Origin: Spirochaetales bacterium
GTDB lineage: Bacteria; Spirochaetota; Spirochaetia; DSM-27196; SLST01
Assembly (NCBI GenBank): GCA_028284845.1
Contig: JANQQY010000414.1
Coordinates: 1-18,009 of the forward strand
Direction: 5' to 3'
Length of the DNA stretch: 18,009 nucleotides
The translations under genes and the position numbers were made by a program. The notes beneath the pieces are model-generated. The model had not been told where the DNA came from. It was given only the letters and a program-made list of their open reading frames with translations, and ran no database searches. Within the stretch, counting starts at the first letter, position 1, and the number at the start of each line of letters is the position of its first letter. Below are positions 1-7,860 of this stretch, piece after piece.

Positions 1-1
1 C

Positions 2-733
2 AACAGAGCGTACAGAAGGTTGGTTCTGCAGGCGCACCCCGACCGGAACCCCGATCGAGTCGAGTGGGCCAACCGGGCCATGCGGAAGATCACGCGCGCA
101 TACGAGGTTGCCCGAAACCACCTCGCCCAACTCCGCTATGAAGAGGTTCAGCAGCATCTTGATCGCGAGATTCGCGCGCACGATGAGTTCACTGCGATCA
201 TGTCGAACATTGCGCAGCGCGTCTTGGACGGGGTCTTCACCTACTATCAGTACGGCCTGGAGAACCCGCATCAGAGAACCTCGGGGACGCCCAGACAACG
301 CTATCGGCAGGCGGTCCGCCGGATCGCGCTCGCATTAGAGCAGCTCAATCGCCTTCGGGTCCCGAACGAGATCGACGGCGAAACCCTGGAGATCTTCAGA
401 ACCTTCGCCCGGACGTTTCACGAATCAATGCAGCTCGAACGGCTGCACATCCCGACCAGTAGTACGGTGGAGCATGGTGGATACAAGGCCTACCTGGAAG
501 GTAGTCGCGCGCTCGACTCGGCTATCAGGAGGGCGTTCTTCCGCGATGAGCTCTCGACAAGACGCGAAATGGCGGCGCCTCAGAGTCTCGCCGTCAGCCT
601 CAATGCGTATATGGTAGTGGTGACCAAGTACAAGGGCTGTAGCTGGGTGACAGAGACAGCGTTAAAACTCTGTCTCCTGGACGCGTTTCAGGGGGTTCTG
701 AAGATCGCCGAACGACTCCCCGACCTCGTGTAG
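2..733 (+). CDS. J-domain (DnaJ-like) co-chaperone, 5' end outside window
   Basis: The open frame enters from the left edge (frame starting at base 2), so the true start lies upstream; the TTG at 20 is an internal Leu codon. The first residues seen read AYRRLVLQAHPDRNPD, the end of helix II, the HPD loop and the start of helix III of a J domain; the HPD tripeptide is what stimulates DnaK ATPase activity. Helix III follows (MRKITRAYEVARN). The remaining roughly 200 residues are mostly charged and helical, and I recognise no zinc-finger or substrate-binding domain, so this is a J-domain protein of class C type rather than DnaJ itself. The partner is presumably the organism's DnaK; the client is unknown. 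It ends at TAG 731-733, 76 bases before the next gene on the same strand. Confidence 0.8.
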   Translation, partial: NRAYRRLVLQAHPDRNPDRVEWANRAMRKITRAYEVARNHLAQLRYEEVQQHLDREIRAHDEFTAIMSNIAQRVLDGVFTYYQYGLENPHQRTSGTPRQRYRQAVRRIALALEQLNRLRVPNEIDGETLEIFRTFARTFHESMQLERLHIPTSSTVEHGGYKAYLEGSRALDSAIRRAFFRDELSTRREMAAPQSLAVSLNAYMVVVTKYKGCSWVTETALKLCLLDAFQGVLKIAERLPDLV

Positions 734-775
734 CTGACGGAGATACCATAGCTCGTTCCCAGACCCGCCTCGTAC

Positions 776-804
776 TCGACACGCTCTTGCCGCGTGCGTA
801 GGCT
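776..804 (+). promoter_or_regulatory. Putative promoter of the Eis-like gene, leaderless type
   Basis: TCGACA (776-781), a 17-base spacer and TAGGCT (799-804) fit a sigma70-type promoter with a TAnnnT -10. Only five bases (805-809) separate the -10 from ATG 810, and no Shine-Dalgarno motif is present, so the transcript would start at or very near the start codon. The -35 matches TTGACA at 5 of 6 positions. On its own this is weak; it gains weight from three similar arrangements elsewhere in the window. Confidence 0.4.
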
Positions 805-809
805 GTGGC

Positions 810-2042
810 ATGGCGACTATGTACCGCAAGTTCAACAAAGAGAAGGACCAGAAGGCTGCCCACCGCATTTGGCTCGAGTGCGGTTGGATCGAAGACGAGA
901 AGAAGTACCACGCTATGATGGACCGATTTGTGGGGCTCGGTTCGGCATGGGTGTATGAGATGAACGGTGCGGCCGAGGCACTGACCCTGAGCGCCAAAGG
1001 CACGATGCACCACATGGGCACGCCGCTCTCCCTCACCGCGATCACGGCAGTGACAACAAGCAGAGTCGCTCGGAATCAGGGAGCAGCTTCCGGTACGTTG
1101 GCCCGAGCCCTGGCAGAGGCTGGAGCAAAGGGGTCGGCGCTTGCAGGCCTCGGTTGCTTCGAGCAGGGTTTCTACGATCGGCTTGGTTTCGGGACCGGGA
1201 GCTACGTGCAGGGGTTTCAGTTTGATCCGGCGTGGCTCAAGCCGATGGGTCGACCCGCACCTCCAGTTCGGCTGAGCCCCAAAGACTTCAAGGCGATTCA
1301 CCAGGGTCTGCTTGCGCGAAAGAAGTACCACGGCGCCGTTGATCTCACGCCTGCGGACTTCATCAGATGCGAACTAGAATGGGACAAGAATGTCTTTGGC
1401 CTGGGATACAAGCAGGACGGGAAACTCACCCACTTCTTTGTCGCAGGAACCGAGGACGTGGAAGAGGGTCCCTACAGAGTGGGCTACCTCGCCTATCGGT
1501 CGGTAGATCAGCTGAAGGAGCTCCTTGCACTCATTCGTGGTCTTGGCGATCAGATCCGGGTCGTTCGGATGCACGAACCTGTTGGCGTACAGATTCAGAC
1601 TCTTCTGAAGAAGCCGTTCCAGCTCCAAGGCCTAACGCACGGCGGCAAGCACCCAACGCGGCACTCCTCGAACGCCTATTGGCAGCTGCGGATGATGGAC
1701 GTCCGATCGTGTATCACCGTGCTGTCGGTTGCCGCTGACCTGGAGTTCAATCTCACGGTCGATGATCCGATCGTGGATCATCTGCCAAAGAAGTCGAAGT
1801 GGCCAGGCTGTGGCGGCATGTACACTGTACATCTGGGAGCAACGACAAGGTGCAGCAAGGGCCACAGCGGCGGCCTTCGGGAGCTTCGCTGTTCAATCAA
1901 CGATCTGACCCGGTTCTGGATTGGAGCAGCGTCCGCCGAAGTGCTCGCAACCTTTGGTTCATTCGCTGCTGACGGCTCGCTCATCCAGGCATTGGACGAA
2001 GCGGTACAACTACCAACGCCGGTCCCTGATTGGGACTACTAG
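810..2042 (+). CDS. Eis-like GNAT N-acetyltransferase with SCP2-like C-terminal domain
   Basis: This 410-residue protein has the length and plan of the Eis family: an N-terminal GNAT fold, a second GNAT-like fold and a C-terminal sterol-carrier-like domain. The acetyl-CoA pyrophosphate loop is visible as RNQGAA at residues 88-93 after strand AITAVTTSRVA, followed by the usual helix (SGTLARALAEAGAKG) and by FYDRLGFGTGS at 121-131, the 'bad-tempered' GNAT beta-bulge region. The C-terminal part (from about residue 300) contains VAADLEFNLTVDD and an LGATTRC segment typical of the SCP2-like domain, and the chain ends in an acidic-aromatic tail (PDWDY) as Eis proteins do. Known members acetylate amines, including aminoglycosides or protein lysines; the substrate here cannot be read. 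ATG 819 is an alternative start. It sits alone between the J-domain gene and a terminator. Confidence 0.8.
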   Translation: MATMYRKFNKEKDQKAAHRIWLECGWIEDEKKYHAMMDRFVGLGSAWVYEMNGAAEALTLSAKGTMHHMGTPLSLTAITAVTTSRVARNQGAASGTLARALAEAGAKGSALAGLGCFEQGFYDRLGFGTGSYVQGFQFDPAWLKPMGRPAPPVRLSPKDFKAIHQGLLARKKYHGAVDLTPADFIRCELEWDKNVFGLGYKQDGKLTHFFVAGTEDVEEGPYRVGYLAYRSVDQLKELLALIRGLGDQIRVVRMHEPVGVQIQTLLKKPFQLQGLTHGGKHPTRHSSNAYWQLRMMDVRSCITVLSVAADLEFNLTVDDPIVDHLPKKSKWPGCGGMYTVHLGATTRCSKGHSGGLRELRCSINDLTRFWIGAASAEVLATFGSFAADGSLIQALDEAVQLPTPVPDWDY

Positions 2043-2060
2043 ATCAGGATCACTCTCGTA

Positions 2061-2088
2061 AAAAAAGGGCCCGCAACGCGGGCCCTTC
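2061..2088 (-). terminator. Rho-independent terminator of the cfpA-PPDK-like block, possibly bidirectional
   Basis: AAGGGCCCGC (2065-2074), loop AAC and GCGGGCCCTT (2078-2087) form a perfect 10-base-pair stem. Read on the minus strand the stem runs straight into a T tract (complement of A 2060-2066), the classic intrinsic terminator for the gene ending at 2129. On the plus strand it lies 22 bases after the Eis-like stop and is followed by a short pyrimidine-rich stretch, so it may also stop that transcript. Confidence 0.9.
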
Positions 2089-2128
2089 TACACTTCTCAT
2101 ACGTTGACGCTGATCAAAACGCCAGATT

Positions 2129-4762
2129 CTAGTCGCCGACCTCCGCCAGGTTCAGCTTGGCAACAGCATGCTTCGCAATCGGAATCCCGTAGGGCGAACA
2201 ACTCGTATAGTCAAGACCGATCGACTTCACAAAAGCGACGTTCTCAGGCTCGGCACCGTGTTCTCCGCAGAGACCCATCTTCATGTCGGGCCGCGTCAGG
2301 CGACCTCGCTGCGCTGCGATCTGCAGGAGTTCCTTGACCTGGGAGCCAAGCACTTTGAACGGATTCGCCTCCAGGAGGTCGAACTCGTTGTAGTCGCTGA
2401 AGAAGCTGTTGAAGTCGTCTCGTGAGAGTCCGAACGTGGTCTGCGTGAGGTCGTTCGTCCCAAAGCTGAAGAACTCCGCGTATTGCGCGATGCTGTCCGC
2501 ATTGAGCGCCGCGGCAGGAAGCTCGATCATCGTTCCAACTTTGTAGTCGATTGACCCGCCCTTGAACTTCTTCTTGACCTTCTCTTCAATCTCTTTGATG
2601 CCGACGATCGAGGTTCCCTCGATTCGCTTTCCGTTGCGAATCGTCTTCATCTCATTCGAGCTCATGATCAGCGGAATCATGATCTCAGGCTTCGGATTCA
2701 TCTTCTCCGACTTCAGCTTGTAGGCCGCCTCAAAGATGGCCTCCACCTGCATGTTGTAGATCTCAGGATAGCTGATGGCCACACGGATTCCGCGATGGCC
2801 AAGCATTGGATTGAACTCCTTGAGAAGGTCGCACCTGTTTCGGACCTCGGCTTCAGATACCTTTGGATACTGCTTCCGGAAGTACTTCACGAACTCATCC
2901 ATGCTGTCCCGCGTATGGGGTAGGAACTCGTGGAGCGGGGCATCAAGGAGCCGAATGGTTACCGGTAGGCCATCCATAATCTTGAGGAGTTCGTAGAAGT
3001 CCTTTACTTGGAACTTCTTGAGCTCCGATAGGGCCTTTTCACGGTCCTTCTTGTTTCCGGCAATGATCATGGTCCGGAACTTCAGGATTCGGTCGGCCGC
3101 GAAGAACATGTGCTCCGTTCGACAGAGGCCAATGCCGTGCGCGTTGAACTTCTTGGCAAGCTCGGCGTCTTTTGGTTGATCGCCGTTACAGTGAACGTCA
3201 AAATCTGGCGTAATGTGCTTCTCGCACACATCGAGGAACTCAAGCAGCCCACTTCCTTCGGGGCTCGGCTTGGTCAGCTCGCCCTTTCCAAAGTAGATGA
3301 TTGGTTCCTCGTAGTAGGGCACATTCAGGGTGATGTAGTCGCCCTGCTTGATGGTCTTGCGACCGATCTTCATCTGCTTGTTGCCCCACACGACATCCTG
3401 CTTCACAAGGGCGACCTTACCAAGGCTCCGAGCAACAACCGGAGCATGGCTCGCGTAGCCGCCCTCGCTCGCGATAACACCCGTGGCGACTTCAATCGCC
3501 TTCACATCTTCAGCAAATGTGGCAGGCATGGCGAGAATGAAGTTCGCCTCTTCATCCTTCTGGACGGCCATCCGGTAGGCTTTGATCAGCTCATCAGTCT
3601 CGAAGAAGACACGACCAATAGCCGCGCCGACGGAGCCCGCGATTCCACCCTCTGCGGAGCCGAATTCTTTCACGCTCCGAACGTCGAGAGCAGGATGAAG
3701 AATCTCACTGAGGCGACCGGGCTTGATCTGCTCAATGATGTACTTGTCGTCAATGACATTCTGGCGGTGTAGATCGAGGAGGGTCTTGAGCTCGGCCTGG
3801 GCGCTCTTGTTGAGCACCTCACTCTGATCAATCACCCAGAGTTTACCTTGCTCGATGGTGAAGCGGACACGTCGAATCTCTTTGAAGTGGCTCTCTAGTT
3901 CGGCACCAATCTTGTCGAGCTCAGCCTTCACATCCTTCTTGATCTTGGTGATGGGCTTACCAGCGGTAACGGTATCGTCAAATGAGCCCTCAAAGTATTC
4001 ACCGGAAATCCCTGCTCCGCCGGTGATGATGTCACGGGAATAGAATGTGCCAAAGAGGCTGTTCTTTCCAAAGTTCCCAAAGACCATCGTCTGAACAAGA
4101 ATCGCCGAGTCGGTCGAGCTCTGGTTGACTTGGAAGAGTTTGTGATAGGTCTTCAGGACGTACTCGAACTGCGCATAGCAGTCTGTAAACACCTCTTCCG
4201 GAAAGACCGATCCGAACTTCTCGATAGCCGCGAGCACCGCCTTCTTGCTGTCCGACTTCACAGAGGCGGCACCAAACTCTTTCTTCGCCTTCTCAAGCGC
4301 ACTCTTCCGCTTCGCTTCGACGCCTTCGGTCAGGAGTTCCATTTCGGCGAGGTGTGAGAAGACGTTCCCAAACTCATGGTATGCAAACTGCTCACCAACA
4401 AAGGAGGCAAATCCTTCGACCGTGTGAGTCGAAAGTCCGATGTTGTGGATCGTAGAGAAGGTGTTAACCATGTTGAGCATTGGGCTCTCAACGACCTTGA
4501 TCAACAGTGGGTTGTCAGTGGAGTTGAACTCCTTCTCAAAGATCGACTCCATGTCTGAGAGTGGATCCTTGAGCATGTCGAACACGCCGGCCTCGTCTCC
4601 AGCGATCTGATTGAGCGTATCGTTTGTGGCGATGAATCCCGGCGAAATGGGAGCACCCAAAGACGCCAGCTCCATAACCCGACGGCCGCGACTTCCTACG
4701 ATGTCCAGAATCTCGGGATCGCTTAGGTATTCGGTGCTCGAAAAGGAGTAATACTCTTGCAT
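2129..4762 (-). CDS. Pyruvate phosphate dikinase-like protein with degenerate ATP-grasp domain
   Basis: The 877-residue product matches PPDK in length and domain order: ATP-grasp-like N-terminal part, phosphohistidine swivel domain, PEP/pyruvate barrel. The C-terminal half is well preserved: GGYASHAPVVARSLG carries the candidate catalytic His439, GLCRTEHMFF has Arg548, RLLDAPLHEFLP has Arg604, SFGTNDLTQ has Asn770 and LCGEHG has the acid/base Cys832. The N-terminal half has drifted: the VRSGA motif reads VVESP (Val91 where ATP-binding Arg92 is expected in Clostridium symbiosum numbering), and the LQTR motif reads IDQS. The TSH triplet before the active His is ASH. It may therefore not use ATP; alternatives are a PEP-dependent phosphocarrier, a sensor or a structural partner of CfpA. 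It is the third gene of the cfpA block, 55 bases after the unknown gene. I chose ATG 4762, not ATG 4774, because GGAG sits six bases before it. Confidence 0.82.
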   Translation of the reverse strand: MQEYYSFSSTEYLSDPEILDIVGSRGRRVMELASLGAPISPGFIATNDTLNQIAGDEAGVFDMLKDPLSDMESIFEKEFNSTDNPLLIKVVESPMLNMVNTFSTIHNIGLSTHTVEGFASFVGEQFAYHEFGNVFSHLAEMELLTEGVEAKRKSALEKAKKEFGAASVKSDSKKAVLAAIEKFGSVFPEEVFTDCYAQFEYVLKTYHKLFQVNQSSTDSAILVQTMVFGNFGKNSLFGTFYSRDIITGGAGISGEYFEGSFDDTVTAGKPITKIKKDVKAELDKIGAELESHFKEIRRVRFTIEQGKLWVIDQSEVLNKSAQAELKTLLDLHRQNVIDDKYIIEQIKPGRLSEILHPALDVRSVKEFGSAEGGIAGSVGAAIGRVFFETDELIKAYRMAVQKDEEANFILAMPATFAEDVKAIEVATGVIASEGGYASHAPVVARSLGKVALVKQDVVWGNKQMKIGRKTIKQGDYITLNVPYYEEPIIYFGKGELTKPSPEGSGLLEFLDVCEKHITPDFDVHCNGDQPKDAELAKKFNAHGIGLCRTEHMFFAADRILKFRTMIIAGNKKDREKALSELKKFQVKDFYELLKIMDGLPVTIRLLDAPLHEFLPHTRDSMDEFVKYFRKQYPKVSEAEVRNRCDLLKEFNPMLGHRGIRVAISYPEIYNMQVEAIFEAAYKLKSEKMNPKPEIMIPLIMSSNEMKTIRNGKRIEGTSIVGIKEIEEKVKKKFKGGSIDYKVGTMIELPAAALNADSIAQYAEFFSFGTNDLTQTTFGLSRDDFNSFFSDYNEFDLLEANPFKVLGSQVKELLQIAAQRGRLTRPDMKMGLCGEHGAEPENVAFVKSIGLDYTSCSPYGIPIAKHAVAKLNLAEVGD

Positions 4763-4763
4763 G

Positions 4764-4772
4764 CCTCTCTCC
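4764..4772 (-). promoter_or_regulatory. Shine-Dalgarno site deciding the PPDK-like start
   Basis: On the minus strand GGAGAGAGG lies between two in-frame ATG codons (4774 and 4762). GGAG at 4772-4769 is six bases from ATG 4762, ideal spacing, whereas ATG 4774 is preceded by ACTCCCAA with no purine-rich site. This favours the downstream start. Confidence 0.6.
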
Positions 4773-4817
4773 ATTTGGGAGTAGAACGGCCGCCCGGAGG
4801 CAGCCGCAAAGATTCAA

Positions 4818-5795
4818 TCAGAAAAGGTCAAGGATTTGATCGTAGCCGCCCTTCAGGAAGGCCTCGAATCGTGGGCTCGCGCCTTCGTAGAGATAGCGTT
4901 GCAGCTTTCTGACATCTTTGATCTCGTCGCCGGCAACGCTAAACAGGATTGGCACACCGTGCTTCACCTTTCCCCACTTGAAGAGCGAGTTAAGGTCATT
5001 AATTCGCTCACTCTCGTACCAGACGAGAACATCCAATCCTGGGTACTTCGATTTGTAGCTGGTGATGATTTTCTTCCATGCCTCAACGTTTCCGTTGTGG
5101 AAGAGCTCATTCGATACTACGACCGAGTACTGCGGCGTCATACGTTTTCGGCCACCAGACTTCTGCGTGGCCGGCTCTTGGGGAGCCTCAGCGACAGGCT
5201 TTGGCGCGGCGGCAACACTCTGCTCGGTGTCGGAGAAGCTCGGCACCGACGCGCTCGAACTCGAGAGGACTTTGCGCTTGCCCTGGTAGGCACTGTCGTC
5301 TTTCACCGTCTTGCCGTAGAGCACCTTGATGAAGTCGTTCGCTGCGGACTTCAGGAGCTTTGGATCAGCGCTTCCCTGCGCGGGACCAACCAACAGAAGA
5401 AAGTACTCGTCTTCCACAAGCGGAAGGACGCCTTCCCAATGTTCGGCATTGGCCGGGTTCATCACATAGAGTCCAGCCTGCGGATGGTAGTAGCAGAGTA
5501 CGAGGTGAACCTTGCCCCACTTCGATGTGACCTCAATCACCTCTTCTGCGTTGTCGACTGTCTTCTCAAGATTGTGGGTTACTGCGTGGTACGAGTACTT
5601 GTCAACGAGTAACGCGTTCACGATTACCCTGATCTGATCGCGCTCAAGCTCCTCATCCTCGAGGGCTTCATTGATGACATCGGCGAGGTTGTAGCCTTCG
5701 TCTATATCACCCGAAAAGCTCGTCGTGGACTTGAAGTGACGTAGGGCGGTGTTGAAACCCGCCCTACGCGAAAGAAAGTTTAGAGTGTTGTTCAT
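4818..5795 (-). CDS. Unknown two-domain protein of the cfpA locus (TP0747-like position)
   Basis: I do not recognise a named family. The 325 residues fall into two globular blocks, about 35-165 and 218-325, joined by a Ser/Ala/Pro/Glu-rich linker (about 177-215). There is no signal peptide or membrane helix, so it should be cytoplasmic. Both blocks contain the pentapeptide KWGKV (residues 92-96 and 273-277), each next to a hydrophobic strand (HLVLCYY; PILFSV), which hints that the halves are distant copies of one fold. It starts three bases after the cfpA stop with no clear Shine-Dalgarno site, so translation is probably coupled to cfpA. The PPDK-like gene follows. The position matches T. pallidum TP0747 as I remember that genome, suggesting a conserved partner of the filament protein; this role is inference. 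Confidence 0.7.
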   Translation of the reverse strand: MNNTLNFLSRRAGFNTALRHFKSTTSFSGDIDEGYNLADVINEALEDEELERDQIRVIVNALLVDKYSYHAVTHNLEKTVDNAEEVIEVTSKWGKVHLVLCYYHPQAGLYVMNPANAEHWEGVLPLVEDEYFLLLVGPAQGSADPKLLKSAANDFIKVLYGKTVKDDSAYQGKRKVLSSSSASVPSFSDTEQSVAAAPKPVAEAPQEPATQKSGGRKRMTPQYSVVVSNELFHNGNVEAWKKIITSYKSKYPGLDVLVWYESERINDLNSLFKWGKVKHGVPILFSVAGDEIKDVRKLQRYLYEGASPRFEAFLKGGYDQILDLF

Positions 5796-5798
5796 ACC

Positions 5799-7763
5799 CT
5801 ACAGTTCTTGAAGGTCGTCAGCCTTCTTGCGGCGCCGTGATGGCGTCACATCGGCCTTGCCCTTCACCCCGGCATCACTGGCCTCATCGCCACCGCCGAA
5901 GCTCTGAATCTCTGGTGCCTTTGCGACGATCTCCTCGTCAACATCCGCCCCAAAGCTCTGATTGAGGTCCGAGCGAACGGTCGATCGGCGTCGCTTGAAG
6001 GTCGCGAATGCTGCGTCCTGGAAGCCCTTCGATACGCCGTGCAGGAACTCATTGAGCACGTTCGCCATGCCGTTCAGCGTGAACTTCTTGCGCTTGATGC
6101 TCGTGATATCCACATCGAGGATCAGGCCCGGCTGGACATGGTACGGATTGATAAGGTAGTCGAACTCCTCAAACTCACGACTGAGGAACGCGATGCGCTT
6201 GTCAATCTCAACACGATCCCTCGAGTGGTCGTACCCGAACATTGTGGAAACACGCTCGGCGGCACGGCTCAGCATCTTCTTGAGAAGCTGCTTCTCGTGG
6301 AGGTAGGTATTGTTTAGTCGCTCAACATCTGTGTCCTCCGCCTTGATGCGAAGAATCTCGTCCCAGGTCTTCTCGATCTCTTCGTACAGCGGCTCGCCAC
6401 TGTCCTGCTTGGTTCGACGAATTCGGCTGCGCATTCGGCGCGCTACGTCGTCAAAGTCGTTGACGCGCATTCCGCTCTTGTTGCTCTCGTACACCGCACC
6501 AACAACGTCCCAGAGCTGAGTGATCTCGTTCTTGAACGCTTCCATCTGCTTGTCGTACGCATCACGCTCTTTGAGGAGCTGCTCCTGATCGTAGTACTTC
6601 AGGCGCATCTGATAGCGCTCGTCCGGCAGATTATTGACGTCCATGTCCTCATACTCGCGAACGATCAGCTCACGAGCATTCTTGAGGTTCTCGATGTACT
6701 GATAGCCCATCTTCGAGGTATCGAGGATCGACGTAAGAGAGTTGACCGCCGTGTTGAAGCCACGGTTTCGGATATTCTCTGCGTCAATGATCTTCTTGAT
6801 GTTCTCTCGGATGTTGAGAGGATCGAACTCCTTCGGATCGATCTCAGCGCGGAGGCCCTCGATCTTCTCGACGAGTTCCTTCGCCATAAAGGTGTATCGC
6901 TTTGAACCCTCGTCCTCAGCTTCGTCGTCCGTGTAATTCGGGACGCGCTTGATCTTCTCAAAGATCAACTCGCTGTCCGTGAGCTCGTCCTTGCCTTCGT
7001 CGACCAGCTCGTCCTGGTATCGCTCAACTTCCTGCTCGATCAGGTTGGTGATCGTCTTGGAAATCTGGTCCTTGATCAGGAACTCAACGGTGACCTGATA
7101 CTGGAAGATCGGGCTGATGAGCTCGGAGTCCAGGATGTTCACCGAAAGCTTGACGTCGCTGACGTTCTTAGGCTTGTGGAGGTTGTCCTTGAACGCACAC
7201 TTGATGATCGAGTAGGCGTTTTCACCTCGGATGAATGCACCAACATCGGTCTTCTGACGGAGAAGGGCGTTCGTCTCGTTCTCAAGGTCGTTCATTCCAC
7301 GCTGGATGTGACCCTGAAGGTGGCCGTACATATTGACCATCGACTTCTCAATCTCACCGGTGTTGAACTTATCAGCACCACCGATCTGATCGAGCATCTC
7401 CGAGACTTCCTTAGGGGAGTATCGTGCGAGTGCCTTCGACTCCTCCTTGTCAATGAAGTTCCGGACCTTTTTCACCATCTCATCTTCAGCGGTAACGATG
7501 TACCGGTTGAACATGTTCTGGTAGTTCTGGTTGTAGTAGTTGTAGAGCTTCTCTTTGAGACCGCCCATCACGTCGAGCTCGTTCAGAACCTCTTCAGGGA
7601 GCTTGACCTGAATGTCCTTCAGAATGTTCTCAACTTCTTCTGCAATGACCTGCTTGTACTCGTCCTTCTGACTTCGCCCTTCCTGCGCGAGACTGTTTCG
7701 TGAACCAACAGCCGATGGTTTGCGCGGGTGAAATACGTTTGGACTCCTAGGGATATCGGACAT
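5799..7763 (-). CDS. cfpA: Cytoplasmic filament protein A
   Basis: The 654-residue (about 75 kDa) product is very rich in Glu, Asp, Lys and Arg, mostly helical, and lacks signal peptide and membrane helices. It has a short basic Ser/Pro head (1-32), a long rod-like body (33 to about 590) and an acidic-then-basic tail ending SRRRKKADDLQEL. Size, composition and gene order agree with CfpA, which in treponemes forms the ribbon of filaments running under the inner membrane along the cell; loss of it in Treponema denticola is known to disturb cell division. I identify it from these features and memory of the family, not from an alignment. A strong ribosome site (AAGGAG, five bases before ATG) and a good promoter fit an abundant structural protein. 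The next gene begins three bases after its stop. Confidence 0.75.
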   Translation of the reverse strand: MSDIPRSPNVFHPRKPSAVGSRNSLAQEGRSQKDEYKQVIAEEVENILKDIQVKLPEEVLNELDVMGGLKEKLYNYYNQNYQNMFNRYIVTAEDEMVKKVRNFIDKEESKALARYSPKEVSEMLDQIGGADKFNTGEIEKSMVNMYGHLQGHIQRGMNDLENETNALLRQKTDVGAFIRGENAYSIIKCAFKDNLHKPKNVSDVKLSVNILDSELISPIFQYQVTVEFLIKDQISKTITNLIEQEVERYQDELVDEGKDELTDSELIFEKIKRVPNYTDDEAEDEGSKRYTFMAKELVEKIEGLRAEIDPKEFDPLNIRENIKKIIDAENIRNRGFNTAVNSLTSILDTSKMGYQYIENLKNARELIVREYEDMDVNNLPDERYQMRLKYYDQEQLLKERDAYDKQMEAFKNEITQLWDVVGAVYESNKSGMRVNDFDDVARRMRSRIRRTKQDSGEPLYEEIEKTWDEILRIKAEDTDVERLNNTYLHEKQLLKKMLSRAAERVSTMFGYDHSRDRVEIDKRIAFLSREFEEFDYLINPYHVQPGLILDVDITSIKRKKFTLNGMANVLNEFLHGVSKGFQDAAFATFKRRRSTVRSDLNQSFGADVDEEIVAKAPEIQSFGGGDEASDAGVKGKADVTPSRRRKKADDLQEL

Positions 7764-7768
7764 ATTAA

Positions 7769-7774
7769 CTCCTT
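7769..7774 (-). promoter_or_regulatory. Strong ribosome binding site of cfpA
   Basis: On the minus strand AAGGAG lies five bases before ATG 7763, the best Shine-Dalgarno match in the window. It confirms the cfpA start and suits a highly expressed structural protein. Confidence 0.75.
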
Positions 7775-7790
7775 CCTGGTAGTGGTTTGT

Positions 7791-7808
7791 GGGCCATCTC
7801 CCCGGCCC
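7791..7808 (-). promoter_or_regulatory. Small hairpin at the 5' end of the cfpA leader
   Basis: GGGCC (7791-7795) pairs with GGCCC (7804-7808) around an eight-base loop. It would lie at the very 5' end of the cfpA transcript predicted from the promoter at 7810-7837. Such 5' stems can protect abundant mRNAs from decay; that role here is inference. No T tract follows, so it does not look like a terminator. Confidence 0.35.
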
Positions 7809-7809
7809 G

Positions 7810-7837
7810 AATATAATACACTATCTAACGTTTACAA
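7810..7837 (-). promoter_or_regulatory. Promoter of cfpA
   Basis: On the minus strand TTGTAA (7837-7832), a 16-base spacer and TATATT (7815-7810) form a good sigma70-type promoter inside the 97-base gap between the LysM-like gene and cfpA. The predicted start near 7803 gives a leader of about 40 bases. The gap is much richer in A and T than its surroundings. It lets cfpA be expressed apart from the gene upstream. Confidence 0.65.
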
Positions 7838-7860
7838 CTCAAACCCCCGCCGGTCCTCCT

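Noticed and set aside
600..1331. Minus-strand open frame of 243 codons
   Set aside because: It crosses the ends of two well-supported plus-strand genes and shows low-complexity Ser/Arg composition typical of a shadow frame.
810..2042. Reading the Eis-like gene as an aminoglycoside-resistance determinant
   Set aside because: The family is widespread with many substrates, and nothing in the sequence or neighbourhood shows drug modification.
3110..3772. Plus-strand open frame of 220 codons
   Set aside because: It lies wholly antisense to the conserved PPDK-like barrel region and has no ribosome site or recognisable domain.
4836..5612. Plus-strand open frame of 258 codons
   Set aside because: It is antisense to the unknown gene of the cfpA block, whose frame is supported by operon spacing; no family features.
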